Origin: Streptomyces albus subsp. albus
GTDB lineage: Bacteria; Actinomycetota; Actinomycetes; Streptomycetales; Streptomycetaceae
Direction: 5' to 3'
NCBI RefSeq assembly: GCF_000725885.1
Contig: NZ_JODR01000015.1
Location: 102,390-166,389 of the forward strand
Length of the DNA: 64,000 nt
Shown: piece by piece, positions 1 to 8,748 of the stretch
Layout: each line of letters begins with the position of its first letter
Position numbering within the stretch: the first letter of the stretch is position 1
Made by a program: the position numbers and the translations under genes
The notes under the pieces: generated by a model
What the model was told of the DNA's origin: nothing
Databases searched by the model: none
What the model saw: the letters and a program-made list of their open reading frames with translations, nothing else

Positions 1-1
1 G

Positions 2-394
2 ACGAAGGAGAAGTTCCCCACGACCCGCTACACGGTTCCCGACGAGCCGTGGAACGCCCTGCTGGGCGCCATGGGCAATCTGACCCCGGCCGAGCAGGCC
101 GAGCTGACCGAGACCGCCTGCGCGGCGTGGAACCGCTGGGCCGCCGCCAACGGCCCCACCGTCGCGACCGATCTGGACAACCGCTACCGCAACGCCGCCC
201 CGCCGGCGTGCAACAAGTTCACCGTCTCCACCCTCGGGGCGATCAAGAAGTACGCCCCCGGTGTCCCCGCCGCGACCCGGCGTCTGGAGAAGGTCGTCAA
301 GAAGGTCTGGACCGAAGCCATGACCAAGTTGTCCACCTCCGCCCCCGACGCGGCCTGCCGCACCGCCTACAGCGCGGCCAAGACCGGCTGGTAG
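2..394 (+). CDS. hypothetical protein, C-terminal part (5' end outside window)
   Basis: An open frame enters from the left edge (first full codon at base 2) and stops with TAG at 392-394, giving about 130 residues. An internal ATG at 71 exists, but the frame is open and protein-like upstream of it, so I read it as the 3' part of a longer gene. The product is Ala/Lys/Thr rich, soluble and helical, with two Cys in the visible part (ACNKF and DAACRT). No transmembrane segment or known motif was recognised and no function is assigned. Confidence 0.6.
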   Translation, partial: TKEKFPTTRYTVPDEPWNALLGAMGNLTPAEQAELTETACAAWNRWAAANGPTVATDLDNRYRNAAPPACNKFTVSTLGAIKKYAPGVPAATRRLEKVVKKVWTEAMTKLSTSAPDAACRTAYSAAKTGW

Positions 395-425
395 GGGCCG
401 GACCGGCGACCGGGCGCCGCCCGGG

Positions 426-519
426 GCGCGGAACCGGCGGCCGAGCGCGACCCCGGGGCACGGAACCGGCGGCCGAACGGCACCCGGGGCACGGAACCGG
501 CGGCCGAACGGCACCCGGG
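426..519. repeat. 31-bp tandem repeat, three copies
   Basis: Two identical 31-bp units lie at 458-488 and 489-519. A diverged 32-bp copy precedes them at 426-457. Each unit contains GGAACCGGCGGCCGA. The array lies between the stop of the first gene and the 3' end of the convergent SRPBCC gene. No coding role is seen. The two identical units suggest recent slippage duplication. Confidence 0.85.
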
Positions 520-585
520 GCGCGGGCTGCCGGTCCGGGGCTTCCCGTGGGTGCGGCGCGGTCCGCCCCCCCCGGGGTGCCGCTG

Positions 586-1095
586 TCAGCCGGGCAGGGC
601 TCGCGAAGGGCCCTGCGGCGGCTCCGGGGCGTCGCGTCCGGCAGGCTCGGCGCCGTGCTCGCGGACCGCGATGCGGGCGAGCTTGGTCAGCATCATGCCG
701 TTGCGCAGCTTGACGAAGTAGTCCACGGGGAAGCCGTGCATCCGGGTGCCGGGGCCCAGCAGGGGATGCCAGTCGAGGACGAAGAGGGTGTTCTCGCCCC
801 AGGGGATCAGGTTCATGGCGATGCGGGCCGCACCGAAGGGGTCCGCCTTGGCCTCCAGTTCGAGGCGGCGCCGCGGCTCGCAGATGCGGACGACGCAGGT
901 GTCGTCGATCGTCAGCGGGCCGGTGCCGAGGCGGACCTCCAGCCGTGCCCCCACCTCCGGCCAGTGGGCGTCCGCGGCCAGGATGCGCTGGGTTCCCGTC
1001 ACCCACTCGCCGTAGCGGTGCCCGTCGGACAGCAGGCTCCACACCTCGGACGGCGAGCTGAGAATGAGGCGGCGGTTACGTGCCACGCCGACCAC
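586..1095 (-). CDS. SRPBCC (START/polyketide-cyclase fold) family protein
   Basis: A 169-residue protein. Its pattern is that of the SRPBCC ligand-binding fold: an early segment ILSSPSEVWSLLSDGHRYGEW, a central VGARLEVRLGTG strand pair and a C-terminal long helix (DYFVKLRNGMMLTKLAR). Family members bind hydrophobic small molecules in a deep cavity; some are cyclases, many are of unknown function. The last ~20 residues are Pro/Arg rich and likely disordered. It is a lone minus-strand gene upstream of a GntR regulator on the same strand, separated by about 240 bp. The ligand cannot be inferred. Confidence 0.8.
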   Translation of the reverse strand: MVGVARNRRLILSSPSEVWSLLSDGHRYGEWVTGTQRILAADAHWPEVGARLEVRLGTGPLTIDDTCVVRICEPRRRLELEAKADPFGAARIAMNLIPWGENTLFVLDWHPLLGPGTRMHGFPVDYFVKLRNGMMLTKLARIAVREHGAEPAGRDAPEPPQGPSRALPG

Positions 1096-1339
1096 GCTCC
1101 TTCCACCGGAGGCCGGGAAGTTCCCGCGGGCTGGGGCCCGGGCCGGCCGGAGCGGCCGGCTCCCCGACTGCCCGGGTGCTCTTCGACGCTAGCCGCGCGG
1201 CACGCGACCGGCACCGGCACCCCGCGCGCGTACGGGACGCGCGGCGGCGGCGGACCGGCCGCTGACCGGCCCTGCCGTCCTCCCGGCCGCGACGGTGTCC
1301 GGCTCACCCGGCCAGGTGAGGGGCGGGGGCCGTCGCCGC

Positions 1340-2029
1340 TCAGGCCGGCTCCCGGTCGCCGCTCAGGCCGGCCGCCGTCGTAGTGAGGTGCCGGGCCAGG
1401 AGCGCGGCGGCGGTGTCGGCGTCGCGGGCCAGTGCCGCCTCCTCCAGGCGGCGGTGCTCCTCCGCGCCGTCCCGGCCGGGGTTGCGGTGCGCCGACCAGC
1501 GGCGGGCCAGTTCGCTCGCCGTCCACATCCGGTCGAAGGTCTCCAGCAGGACGGGGTTGCCGCAGCCCTCCAGCAGGGCGCGGTGGAAGATCCGGTGGGC
1601 CTCGGCCCAGGCGTGGCTGTAGTGCGTGTCCTCTTCCGCGGTGTACGGCGGGGTGCGGACCAGGCGGTGGTGGGCGGCGCGTACGCGGGCTTCCCAGTCG
1701 AGGTCGCCGCGCTCGACGGACATGCGCAGTACGGCCGGTTCGACGGTGCGCCGGGCCTCGGCGATCTCCTGCCAGCGCCGGTGGCACACGGCCGGGACGG
1801 CGAAGCCGCGGTTGGGCAGCCGGTCGGCCAGGCCGTCACCGACCACCCGCACCAGTGCCTCGCGCACCACGGCCAGGCTGACGCCGTGTTCCTTCGCCAG
1901 GTCCTGCGGTTTGAGGGCCTCACCGGGGGCGTGCTTTCCGCTCATGATCGCGTCCCGGAGGCGGGCGTAGACCTGCTCGGACAGCATCTGCTTGACGGGG
2001 GTGCTGGTCGAGTGGGCCGTCTGTGTCAT
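1340..2029 (-). CDS. GntR-family transcriptional regulator, FadR subfamily
   Basis: A 229-residue protein. An N-terminal winged helix-turn-helix (about residues 12-80, with LKPQDLAKEHGVSLAVVREAL and the wing LADRLPNRGFAV) is followed by a C-terminal all-helical FCD domain (about 90-215) containing the Arg/His-rich segments typical of metal- and acid-binding FCD sensors. FadR-type GntR repressors usually bind an organic acid or related metabolite and often control the adjacent gene. It is divergent from the SCO6745-family gene at 2169, with a palindrome in the shared intergenic region, so autoregulation and control of that neighbour are plausible. The effector is unknown. Confidence 0.9.
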   Translation of the reverse strand: MTQTAHSTSTPVKQMLSEQVYARLRDAIMSGKHAPGEALKPQDLAKEHGVSLAVVREALVRVVGDGLADRLPNRGFAVPAVCHRRWQEIAEARRTVEPAVLRMSVERGDLDWEARVRAAHHRLVRTPPYTAEEDTHYSHAWAEAHRIFHRALLEGCGNPVLLETFDRMWTASELARRWSAHRNPGRDGAEEHRRLEEAALARDADTAAALLARHLTTTAAGLSGDREPA

Positions 2030-2054
2030 GGGGCCAGCATAGACAACCGGCCAG

Positions 2055-2066
2055 ATAATCGATTAT
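2055..2066. promoter_or_regulatory. perfect 12-bp palindrome, probable GntR operator
   Basis: ATAATCGATTAT is self-complementary and sits in a short AT-rich island 26 bp upstream of the GntR start codon, in the region shared with the divergent gene at 2169. Palindromic operators next to their own gene are the norm for FadR-type regulators. The assignment as an operator is inference from position and symmetry. Confidence 0.5.
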
Positions 2067-2168
2067 TACTGCTAATGTCGATCGCGCCGCGCCTCGCCGT
2101 CTCCCGACGTCCGGGAGGAAACGACGTGGAAGAAGCGCGGCGCACTCCTTCCGAAAGAGCAGGCACTC

Positions 2169-3056
2169 ATGCACCTGGACCACGTTCCCGCCCCCGCCGC
2201 CCCGGACGACGGGGCAGTGGCTTTGGACGCCGTCCGTGAGGTGAGCGACGCGGTCAGCGCGGCTCATCTGTTCATCTACCTCGTCCCCGAGAGCGCTGAG
2301 GAGGCGGCCCGGCTCGGTGTCACCGAACAGGGACGGTCCTACCTGGCCTTCCGCTCGGCCGCGATGGGCGCGGTCCCGTGGCAGGTGACATCGGCGGCCT
2401 TCTACAACTTCAGCCCCCGGGCGGTGCGGGAAATGGCGGGCGTGTGGGACGCCGCATCGCCCGAACGCTGGCAGGACGCCCGCTTCACGGCCGCCGGGCG
2501 CGCGATGCGACGTGTCGGGGTCTCCCTCACCGACGACCAGATCGCCGAGGCCCGGTCGCTCATCGATCCGGTCGTGGCGGGCGCCGACTACGCCGGAAAG
2601 GTGCTGGCCGCCGCCAACGCCTCCGTCCCGCTGCCGTCCGATCCCCTCGTCGCGCTGTGGCAGCAGATCACGGTGGTACGCGAGTGGCGCGGCGACGCGC
2701 ACCTCGTCGTGCTCGCCGACAACCGTCTCGGACCGTGCGACTGCCTCGTCCTGCACACCGCCACGGGGCAACTGCCCGTCGGGCTCATCCGGGCGACCCG
2801 TCAGTGGAACGACGAGGAGTGGAACGCGGCGACGGCCCGTCTCGTCGCCCGCGGCTGGCTCGACGAGACCGGCGCGCTGACCGAGGCCGGCCGCGCGGCA
2901 CGCGAGCGCATCGAGCGGGAGACCGACGCCCACTGCGCCGCGCTGTGGGCGCCGCTCGGCGAGACGGGCACCCGCCGTCTCGCCTTCCTCATCGCGCCGG
3001 TCAACGAAGCGTTCGCGGCTGCGGGCACGTTCCAGGCCGTCAGCCGGGCTTCCTAG
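2169..3056 (+). CDS. SCO6745-family helix-turn-helix-like protein
   Basis: A 295-residue soluble protein matching the actinobacterial SCO6745 family (formerly SalK-like), recognisable from the start region (VREVSDAVSAAHLFIYLVPES), the segment LAFRSAAMGAVPWQVTSAAFYNFSP and a C-terminal winged-helix-like part with ARLVARGWLDETGALTEAGR. Members are common in Streptomyces and their biochemical function is not established. The gene is divergent from the GntR regulator at 1340-2029 and is its most likely target. ATG at 2169 follows a purine-rich stretch (GAAAGAGCA). Confidence 0.8.
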   Translation: MHLDHVPAPAAPDDGAVALDAVREVSDAVSAAHLFIYLVPESAEEAARLGVTEQGRSYLAFRSAAMGAVPWQVTSAAFYNFSPRAVREMAGVWDAASPERWQDARFTAAGRAMRRVGVSLTDDQIAEARSLIDPVVAGADYAGKVLAAANASVPLPSDPLVALWQQITVVREWRGDAHLVVLADNRLGPCDCLVLHTATGQLPVGLIRATRQWNDEEWNAATARLVARGWLDETGALTEAGRAARERIERETDAHCAALWAPLGETGTRRLAFLIAPVNEAFAAAGTFQAVSRAS

Positions 3057-3208
3057 CCCTCCCCCGGCCGGCACCGGTGTGCCCCGGCTGATGCGGAGCG
3101 CCGGATTCCCCTGCGGCTTAAGGTGGCACCCGAGGAGCGATCCCGGGACGCCGGCCGGTGCCTGCCCCGGCGCGCCGGGGCTGTCACGGAACGCAGGGGT
3201 GAGGACGT

Positions 3209-4219
3209 GTGATCGGGACCGCTTTCCGTACCGACGACGTGCCGGTGGCCGACCGGTTCGACTACTGGCGCGAACTCGTCGGCCGCACCCGTGCGAGCGA
3301 GATGAGCAGCGCCCACGCGGCCGATTTCCGGGCGGAGTTGTGGCTCATGGAGCTGGGGCCGGTGACGGTGTGGCCGACCTCGGTGCTGCCCACGCGCTAC
3401 CGGCTGAGCCCCCGCATGGCGCGCCGGACGGACTCCGGGTCGTACCACTTGACGCTGCTGCTCGACGGAGGACTGGCCCTCGAACTCGGCGGACGCACGG
3501 ACACCTTCGGCCCGCACGACCTGCACATGGTCGACGACTCGCAGCCCTTCGACCTCCGGCCCGCAGACGACGGCGCAGCCCGTGCCGTCAAAGGCGTGGG
3601 CGTCGACTTCCCCAAGGCCCTGCTGCCGCTGCCGCCGCACCGGGTACGGACCGTGCTGGGACGCGGGCTGTCGGGGCGCGAGGGTGCGGGCGCCCTGCTC
3701 AGCGGCTTCCTCACCGGTCTGGAGCAGCAGGCCGCCGTCCTCCAGCCGCGGGACGCGCCCCGGCTGGGGACGGTGGTGCTGGAGCTGGTCGCCGCCTGGC
3801 TGGCGCAGGCGCTGGACGCCGAGGAGGCGTTGCCGCCCGAGACACGGCAACAGGCCCTGCTGCGGCGGATCACGGCGTTCATCCGCCAGAACCTGCACGA
3901 TCCCGAACTCACACCGGGGACGGTCGCCGCCGCGCACCACATTTCGGTCAGTCATCTGCACCGTCTCTTCGAGCAGCAGCCACACGGGTACACGGTCGCC
4001 GCGTGGATCCGCAGACAGCGCCTGGAGCACGCGCGGCACGATCTGGCGGACCCGGCACTGCGCACCACCCCGCTGCACGCCGTCGCCGCCCGCTGGGGCA
4101 TCACCCGGGGCAGCGACTTCAGCCGCGCCTTCCGGGCGGCCTACGGGCTCTCCCCCAGGGAGTACCGGGCGCGGGCGCTGCTGGAGCGGCAGCGGACGGG
4201 GCCCGCGACCGTCCGCTAG
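3209..4219 (+). CDS. AraC-family transcriptional regulator
   Basis: A 336-residue protein with a GTG start. The N-terminal ~190 residues resemble the AraC-binding-like sensor domain with a cupin core (VADRFDYWRELVGRT, then strands ending in FDLRPADDG). The C-terminal ~100 residues carry two helix-turn-helix motifs: DPELTPGTVAAAHHISVSHLH and HAVAARWGITRGSDFSRAF, ending with YGLSPREYR, the usual AraC signature. Such proteins bind DNA as activators, often for catabolic or secondary-metabolite genes. The only co-directional neighbour is the small VOC protein at 4267. Confidence 0.93.
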   Translation: MIGTAFRTDDVPVADRFDYWRELVGRTRASEMSSAHAADFRAELWLMELGPVTVWPTSVLPTRYRLSPRMARRTDSGSYHLTLLLDGGLALELGGRTDTFGPHDLHMVDDSQPFDLRPADDGAARAVKGVGVDFPKALLPLPPHRVRTVLGRGLSGREGAGALLSGFLTGLEQQAAVLQPRDAPRLGTVVLELVAAWLAQALDAEEALPPETRQQALLRRITAFIRQNLHDPELTPGTVAAAHHISVSHLHRLFEQQPHGYTVAAWIRRQRLEHARHDLADPALRTTPLHAVAARWGITRGSDFSRAFRAAYGLSPREYRARALLERQRTGPATVR

Positions 4220-4266
4220 TGCCGCATCCGGCCATCTCGCGCCGGGTGCTCTGTGACGATGACGTC

Positions 4267-4599
4267 ATGGACGAGGACGTCATCCCCATTCTGCGCGTCG
4301 AGGACGCAGCGGCGGCGGTCGCCTGGTACGAGCGGCTGGGCTTCGCCAAGCAGTGGGAACACCGCTTCGAGCCGGGGCTTCCGGCGTTCGTCGAAGTCGC
4401 CCGGGACGGGGTGCGGCTGTTCCTGTCCGAGCACGAGGGCGACGCCCGTCCCGGCACGCTGGTCTACCTCCGCGTCCGTGAGGTCGAGGCCGTCGCTTCG
4501 GAGTTCGGCGTGCGGGCCGAGGAGGCCCCGTGGGCGCGTGAGATCGAGCTGCGCGACCCTGACGGCAACCGGCTGCGGATCGGCACGCCGACGGAATGA
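4267..4599 (+). CDS. VOC / glyoxalase-fold protein, bleomycin-resistance-like
   Basis: A single-module 110-residue VOC protein starting IPILRVEDAAAAVAWYERLGF and ending EIELRDPDGNRLRIG, the standard beta-alpha-beta-beta-beta pattern with the terminal DPDGN motif. Homologues bind bleomycin-like drugs or act as small metalloenzymes; the substrate cannot be read from sequence. The ATG at 4267 is preferred over an in-frame GTG at 4246 because the domain begins immediately after it. It lies 47 bp after the AraC regulator and may be co-transcribed. Confidence 0.88.
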   Translation: MDEDVIPILRVEDAAAAVAWYERLGFAKQWEHRFEPGLPAFVEVARDGVRLFLSEHEGDARPGTLVYLRVREVEAVASEFGVRAEEAPWAREIELRDPDGNRLRIGTPTE

Positions 4600-4962
4600 C
4601 ACCCGCCGGCAGCGCGCGGCGACCGGTGGTGCACCGGCGGCGGACGCGGACGAAAGCTGCTGTCCGCGCGGGCTGACCACCGGCTGCCGGCCGTCGCCGA
4701 CAGTGCCGCCGTTGCCTGCTGCTGCACCGAGTTGCGACGCGACGGCAAGAAACCGGAGACGGATCGACAACACCGCCGCGCCTCCTCCCGGCACTCTTGA
4801 GCGCACACACCGCCAGGGCGCGCGTTCGCTGACGAGCCCGGCCGCGCAGGGGACGGCCGGGCTCGCGACGCGATGCGCGGTTCCTCCGGCGCGAGGGAGG
4901 CGCACGGCGCCCCCAGGGCCACGGCGCAGCCCGCCGCGCCCCGTTGGCACGCTCCTCGCGCC
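4600..4962. other. intergenic region, no gene seen
   Basis: 363 bp between the convergent VOC gene and kinase gene. Open frames here are Arg/Pro-rich shadows without start-site support. Short GC-rich inverted repeats around 4605-4650 might act as a bidirectional terminator, but no long perfect hairpin was found. Confidence 0.6.
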
Positions 4963-6507
4963 TCAGCGGGGCGGCCCACCCGGCGGCCGGAGCCCGGCCG
5001 CTCCCCCTCCTCCGGTCCGGGCCAGGTTCCAGGCGTAGGAGCGGCGGCTGCGGAGGGTGTCGGGATGGTCAGGCCCAAGGACGCGGGCCCGGTCGGCTGC
5101 CACCCGTCCCATCAACTCCGCCGCCCGCTCGTGGTGTCCGGCCAGGCCGAGGTTCCACGCATGGCCGTGGCGGCTGTCCAGGGTGTCCGGGTCGTCCGGC
5201 CCCAGTGCCCGGACCCGGCCGGCGGCCACGCTCTCCATCAGGGCGGCGGCCTCCTCGTGCCGCCCGGCCTGGCCGAGGACCCAGGCGCGGCTGTGCCGGC
5301 TGTTGAGCGTGTCGGGATGGTCGGGGCCCAGGACGCGGGCCCGGTCGGCGGCCACCCGCTCCAGCAACTCCTCGGCCAGGGCGTACTGTCCGGCCTGGCC
5401 GAGGTTCCACGCGTGGCCGTGCCGGCTGTTGAGCGTGTCGGGATGGTCGAGGCCCAGGACACGGGCCTGGTCGGCGGCGAGCTGCTCCATGATCCGGGCG
5501 GCGGCCGGCGGGCCGATGGTCCGGGTCGTCTGCTCCGCCTCGGTCATACGGCGGGTCAGCTCCCGCGTGTCCGGCCCGGCCGGCGCGGTGGTGGCCTCCG
5601 GGCCGCCTGGCTGCCGGGCGCCCGAGTCCGGGACCGCGTGGTGCGGCAGCAGCAGCGTGATCGCCCTCGGCCACGGAGTCGACGCGGGCCACTGCTCGGG
5701 AGGGCTCCAGGACGCGGCGATGCGGTGCAGGATGTGGGCGGGGCCGGGCCGGTCCGCCGGGTCTTTGGCGAGACAGTCGGCGACCAGATCGCGTACCGCG
5801 TGGGGGACGGCGTCCAGGCGGGGTTCCGCGTGGAGGATGCGGTGCATCAGGGCCAGCGGCGGACCCTCGCCGAACGGGCCGTGTCCGGTGGCCGCGTAGG
5901 CCAGTACGGCACCGAGCGAGAAGACGTCCCCCGCGGGCGTCTGTTCGCCCGAGTCGATCTGTTCGGGCGCCATGAAGCCCGGGGTGCCCATGACCACGCC
6001 GGTGGTCGTCAGTACGGTGCCGTCCAGGGCGCGGGCGATCCCGAAGTCGATGAGCCGCGGCCCGTCGGCCGCCAGCAGCACATTGGACGGCTTGACGTCC
6101 CGGTGCAGCACCTTGGCGGCGTGGATGTCCTGGAGCGCCTCGGCCAGCCCGGCGGCCAGCGGCCACAGGGAGGGCGTCGGCAGCGGCCCGGCCTTGGCGA
6201 CCGCCTCCGCGAGATCGGGCCCCGGCACGTACAGCGTCGCCAGCCAGGGCGGGTCCGCCTCCGCGTCGGCGCCGACGATCGGCGCGGTGAAGGCGCCGCT
6301 GACGGCGCGGACGGCCGCGGCCTCGTGCCCGAACCGCCGCCGGAACCCGGACTGGCGGGCCAGGTGCGGGTGGACGACCTTCACGGCCACCGCACGGCCG
6401 GAGGGCGAACGGCCCAGGTACACCCGGCCCATTCCGCCCTCGCCCAGCCTGCCGCGCAGCGTGTATGCGCCGATCTGCCGCGGATCGTCCGCGGCCAGTG
6501 CCTCCAT
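4963..6507 (-). CDS. soluble Ser/Thr protein kinase fused to TPR repeats
   Basis: A 514-residue protein. A Hanks-type kinase domain occupies residues 13-265: glycine loop LGEGGMGRVYLG (21-32), Lys43, HRDVKPSN with catalytic Asp137, DFG 154-156, and GTPGFMAPEQ. No transmembrane helix is visible, unlike PknB-type kinases. After a linker, residues ~343-497 hold four ~42-residue kinesin-light-chain-like TPR units, each with ARVLGPDHPDTL and AWNLGQAG motifs. These repeats usually bind protein partners. The fourth unit ends abruptly in a Gly/Pro tail. The start is ATG at 6507, just before the kinase domain. It is a monocistronic minus-strand gene; targets are unknown. Confidence 0.9.
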   Translation of the reverse strand: MEALAADDPRQIGAYTLRGRLGEGGMGRVYLGRSPSGRAVAVKVVHPHLARQSGFRRRFGHEAAAVRAVSGAFTAPIVGADAEADPPWLATLYVPGPDLAEAVAKAGPLPTPSLWPLAAGLAEALQDIHAAKVLHRDVKPSNVLLAADGPRLIDFGIARALDGTVLTTTGVVMGTPGFMAPEQIDSGEQTPAGDVFSLGAVLAYAATGHGPFGEGPPLALMHRILHAEPRLDAVPHAVRDLVADCLAKDPADRPGPAHILHRIAASWSPPEQWPASTPWPRAITLLLPHHAVPDSGARQPGGPEATTAPAGPDTRELTRRMTEAEQTTRTIGPPAAARIMEQLAADQARVLGLDHPDTLNSRHGHAWNLGQAGQYALAEELLERVAADRARVLGPDHPDTLNSRHSRAWVLGQAGRHEEAAALMESVAAGRVRALGPDDPDTLDSRHGHAWNLGLAGHHERAAELMGRVAADRARVLGPDHPDTLRSRRSYAWNLARTGGGGAAGLRPPGGPPR

Positions 6508-6632
6508 AGCGCCTCCCCCCGAGGCAGGAGCATCGTTCTCGCGGGCGGTGAGCCGCACCGGGGCCCACCCGTGTCCTGCCGGCGAGCAACCTAGCCCACA
6601 TGCCCGGCGAAGGACAGCGGACGGCCGCCGGC

Positions 6633-6671
6633 GGTGGCGGCACGGCAGGTGGCGGCACGGCAGGTGGCGGC
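6633..6671. repeat. 15-bp tandem repeat
   Basis: GGTGGCGGCACGGCA occurs twice in tandem (6633-6647 and 6648-6662), followed by a partial third copy. It lies 125 bp upstream of the kinase gene in non-coding DNA. Confidence 0.8.
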
Positions 6672-7168
6672 CCGCCCGGTGGGCCGTGACAGCTGGCGAA
6701 CCGTGACCGTGGTGGACCGTGACGTCCGGGGACACGGCAGCCCGGGCGGGTTCCGCGTCGGGCACCCGGAGCACAGGGCTCGTCCGCCCGGCGCACCTGC
6801 CCCGGCGTGCGCCGGTTCCCTCACGGCCGGGTCTCGCCCTGAACGTGCGCTTCTCGACGGCGCACGCAGGAGTGCCCGCCATCCCCCGGCCGCTGCCCCC
6901 GGCGGGCCGCCCCGGCGAGCATCGGTCTCCGCGCCCCCGGCACCCGGCACGGACCGGCCTGTGCGGCTGCGCGGGCCGCGCCACGGTGACTGGCGCAGCA
7001 CCCTGGGGCAGAAACGGTTTGTCACCCGGCACCGGCCGCCTCTAGGGTGAGGCCACTTCACGAAGACGTTCTCCTGGAATCACGCCGCAGAGCGGGAGCG
7101 TCCCACCTCTTCGAGGTGCGAAGGGGCGGCAGTCGTTTTGTCGACCCTTCATTTCGGAGGTCCTGCTC
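6672..7168. other. divergent intergenic region, no gene seen
   Basis: About 500 bp between the start of the kinase (minus strand) and the LLM oxidoreductase (plus strand). It must hold both promoters. The 7120-7160 stretch is somewhat AT-richer, and CGGAGGT just before 7169 is the ribosome binding site of the next gene. No convincing coding frame. Confidence 0.5.
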
Positions 7169-8014
7169 ATGAACGTCGGTGTCGGCCTGCCCGTCTCCGA
7201 CCCGGCTGCCCTGCTCACCTGGGCCCGGCGTGCGGACGACGGCCCCTTCGGCACGCTCGGCCTGCTCGACCGGCTCGTCTACGACAACCCGGAGCCCCTC
7301 GTCGCCCTCTCCGTGCTCGCGGGCGCGACCTCACGCGTCAACGTCCAGACCGAGGTACTGCTCGCCCCGCTGCGCGACACCGCCCTCCTGGCCAAACAGG
7401 CCGCAACGCTGGACCGGATGACCGGCGGCCGGCTGGTCCTCGGCATCGGGATCGGCGGTCGCGACGACGACCACCGGGCGGCGGGCATCGACACGCGCAC
7501 GCGGGGCCGGCGCCTCGACGGACAGATGGCGGTGCTGCGCCGACTGTGGTCGGGCGAACCGTACGGCGACGGTGTCGGCCCGGTCGGCCCCGCGCCCAGC
7601 CGGCCCGGCGGACCCGAAGTGCTCTTCGGCGGCTTCCGGCCCGCCGCCCTCGAACGTGTCGCACGCTGGGGCGACGGTTTCCTCGCCGCGGCACCGCTCC
7701 CCTGGGCCGGCGGCCTGTTCGAGACCGTCCGCGCCTTCTGGCGGGACCACGGCCGCCGGGGCACGCCCCGCCTCGTCGCCCAGGTCAACGTCGCGCTCGG
7801 CCCGCAGCACGTGATCGACGAGGCACGGGCCGCCATGCACGCCTACTACGCCTTCACCGGCACGCCCGAGCGAATGGTGGCGGGCCTGCTGACCGAGCCC
7901 GCCCGGATCCGCGAGGCGATCACCGGTTTCGCCGACCTGGGCGCCGACGAGGTCATGCTCTACTGCCACGGCCGCGATCCGCACCAAGTGGACCGCCTCG
8001 CCGACCTGTTGTGA
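7169..8014 (+). CDS. LLM-class F420/FMN-dependent oxidoreductase (luciferase-like)
   Basis: A 281-residue bacterial-luciferase-fold protein: opening strand MNVGVGLPVSDP, segment TAVLLAKQAATLDRMTGGRL-like (residues ~70-90), GIGIGGRDDDH and the C-terminal VAGLLTEPARI. In actinobacteria these enzymes use coenzyme F420 or FMN to reduce or oxygenate diverse substrates. GGAGGT seven bases upstream supports the ATG. A hairpin follows the stop. It is a single gene with no pathway partner, so the substrate is unknown. Confidence 0.88.
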   Translation: MNVGVGLPVSDPAALLTWARRADDGPFGTLGLLDRLVYDNPEPLVALSVLAGATSRVNVQTEVLLAPLRDTALLAKQAATLDRMTGGRLVLGIGIGGRDDDHRAAGIDTRTRGRRLDGQMAVLRRLWSGEPYGDGVGPVGPAPSRPGGPEVLFGGFRPAALERVARWGDGFLAAAPLPWAGGLFETVRAFWRDHGRRGTPRLVAQVNVALGPQHVIDEARAAMHAYYAFTGTPERMVAGLLTEPARIREAITGFADLGADEVMLYCHGRDPHQVDRLADLL

Positions 8015-8040
8015 CGGCCCACACCATGCAGGCCCCGGCC

Positions 8041-8069
8041 CCGGCCCCGGTCCCGGCGGCCGGGGCCGG
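8041..8069 (+). terminator. GC-rich hairpin after the LLM oxidoreductase
   Basis: CCGGCCCCGG at 8041-8050 pairs perfectly with CCGGGGCCGG at 8060-8069 around a 9-nt loop, 27 bp after the stop codon. There is no U tract, as is usual for Streptomyces terminators. Confidence 0.45.
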
Positions 8070-8748
8070 CCGGCCCTCGGGGTCGGGACGCGCCGGTACG
8101 GGCGGGAGCGGGAGGCTGCACAGCAGCGTTCCGCAGGCAGCGGGTCGGAATGGACCGCACCCTCGGGGCCGGGAGCCGGCACGGTCAGGGAAGCGCTCCC
8201 GTCCCGCCGGGGTCCGGGCACGACGCCGGAGCGGGCGCGCCCGGTCCCGTGCGGCAACTGCCGGGCACGCTTCGGCCAACGGAGCACCAAGGGTCTCGGA
8301 AGTCCTCTCGAAGAGGCGGAAGTTCGCAAGCGTCGAGCACGCCCCGGAACGTACGGTACCGGTTGCGGGCGGGCGCCGCGCAGGGCGCCGGCATCCGGAC
8401 CGAACGCGCGTGCGGCCCGTCCGGCGCGCGGGCGTCCTCCCACGACGGGCACGGAACGGGCCGGGCACGCCGCGAGCTGCGAGAACGTGGAGGTTTCAGC
8501 GTACGGCCAACGCGACGGGCGCCCTCCCGGAGCCCCCGGAACGCGGGCTGCCTTGTTAGCTGTTGATCGTTTCTGGTTATGCTGCGTCAGCCTCGGCATG
8601 ACGGAGTCTCACTGAGTTCCCCGGTCGCGTCTTGTCCTGCTGCGGGTCCCGGTACCCCGGGACGAGCTCGTACGGAGGGCCGGAGGTGTACTCGTTGCTC
8701 CCCACATCGCCTCTTTACTCAGTCTGTCGAACCGATTTGAGGACGCTG
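8070..8748. other. conservon upstream region, no gene seen
   Basis: About 680 bp without a supported gene. The stretch 8550-8610 is distinctly AT-richer and likely holds the conservon promoter; a weak pair TTGTTA (8553-8558) and TATGCT (8578-8583) has 19-bp spacing. A small hairpin GTCCCGG/CCGGGAC lies at 8646-8663. Confidence 0.4.
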
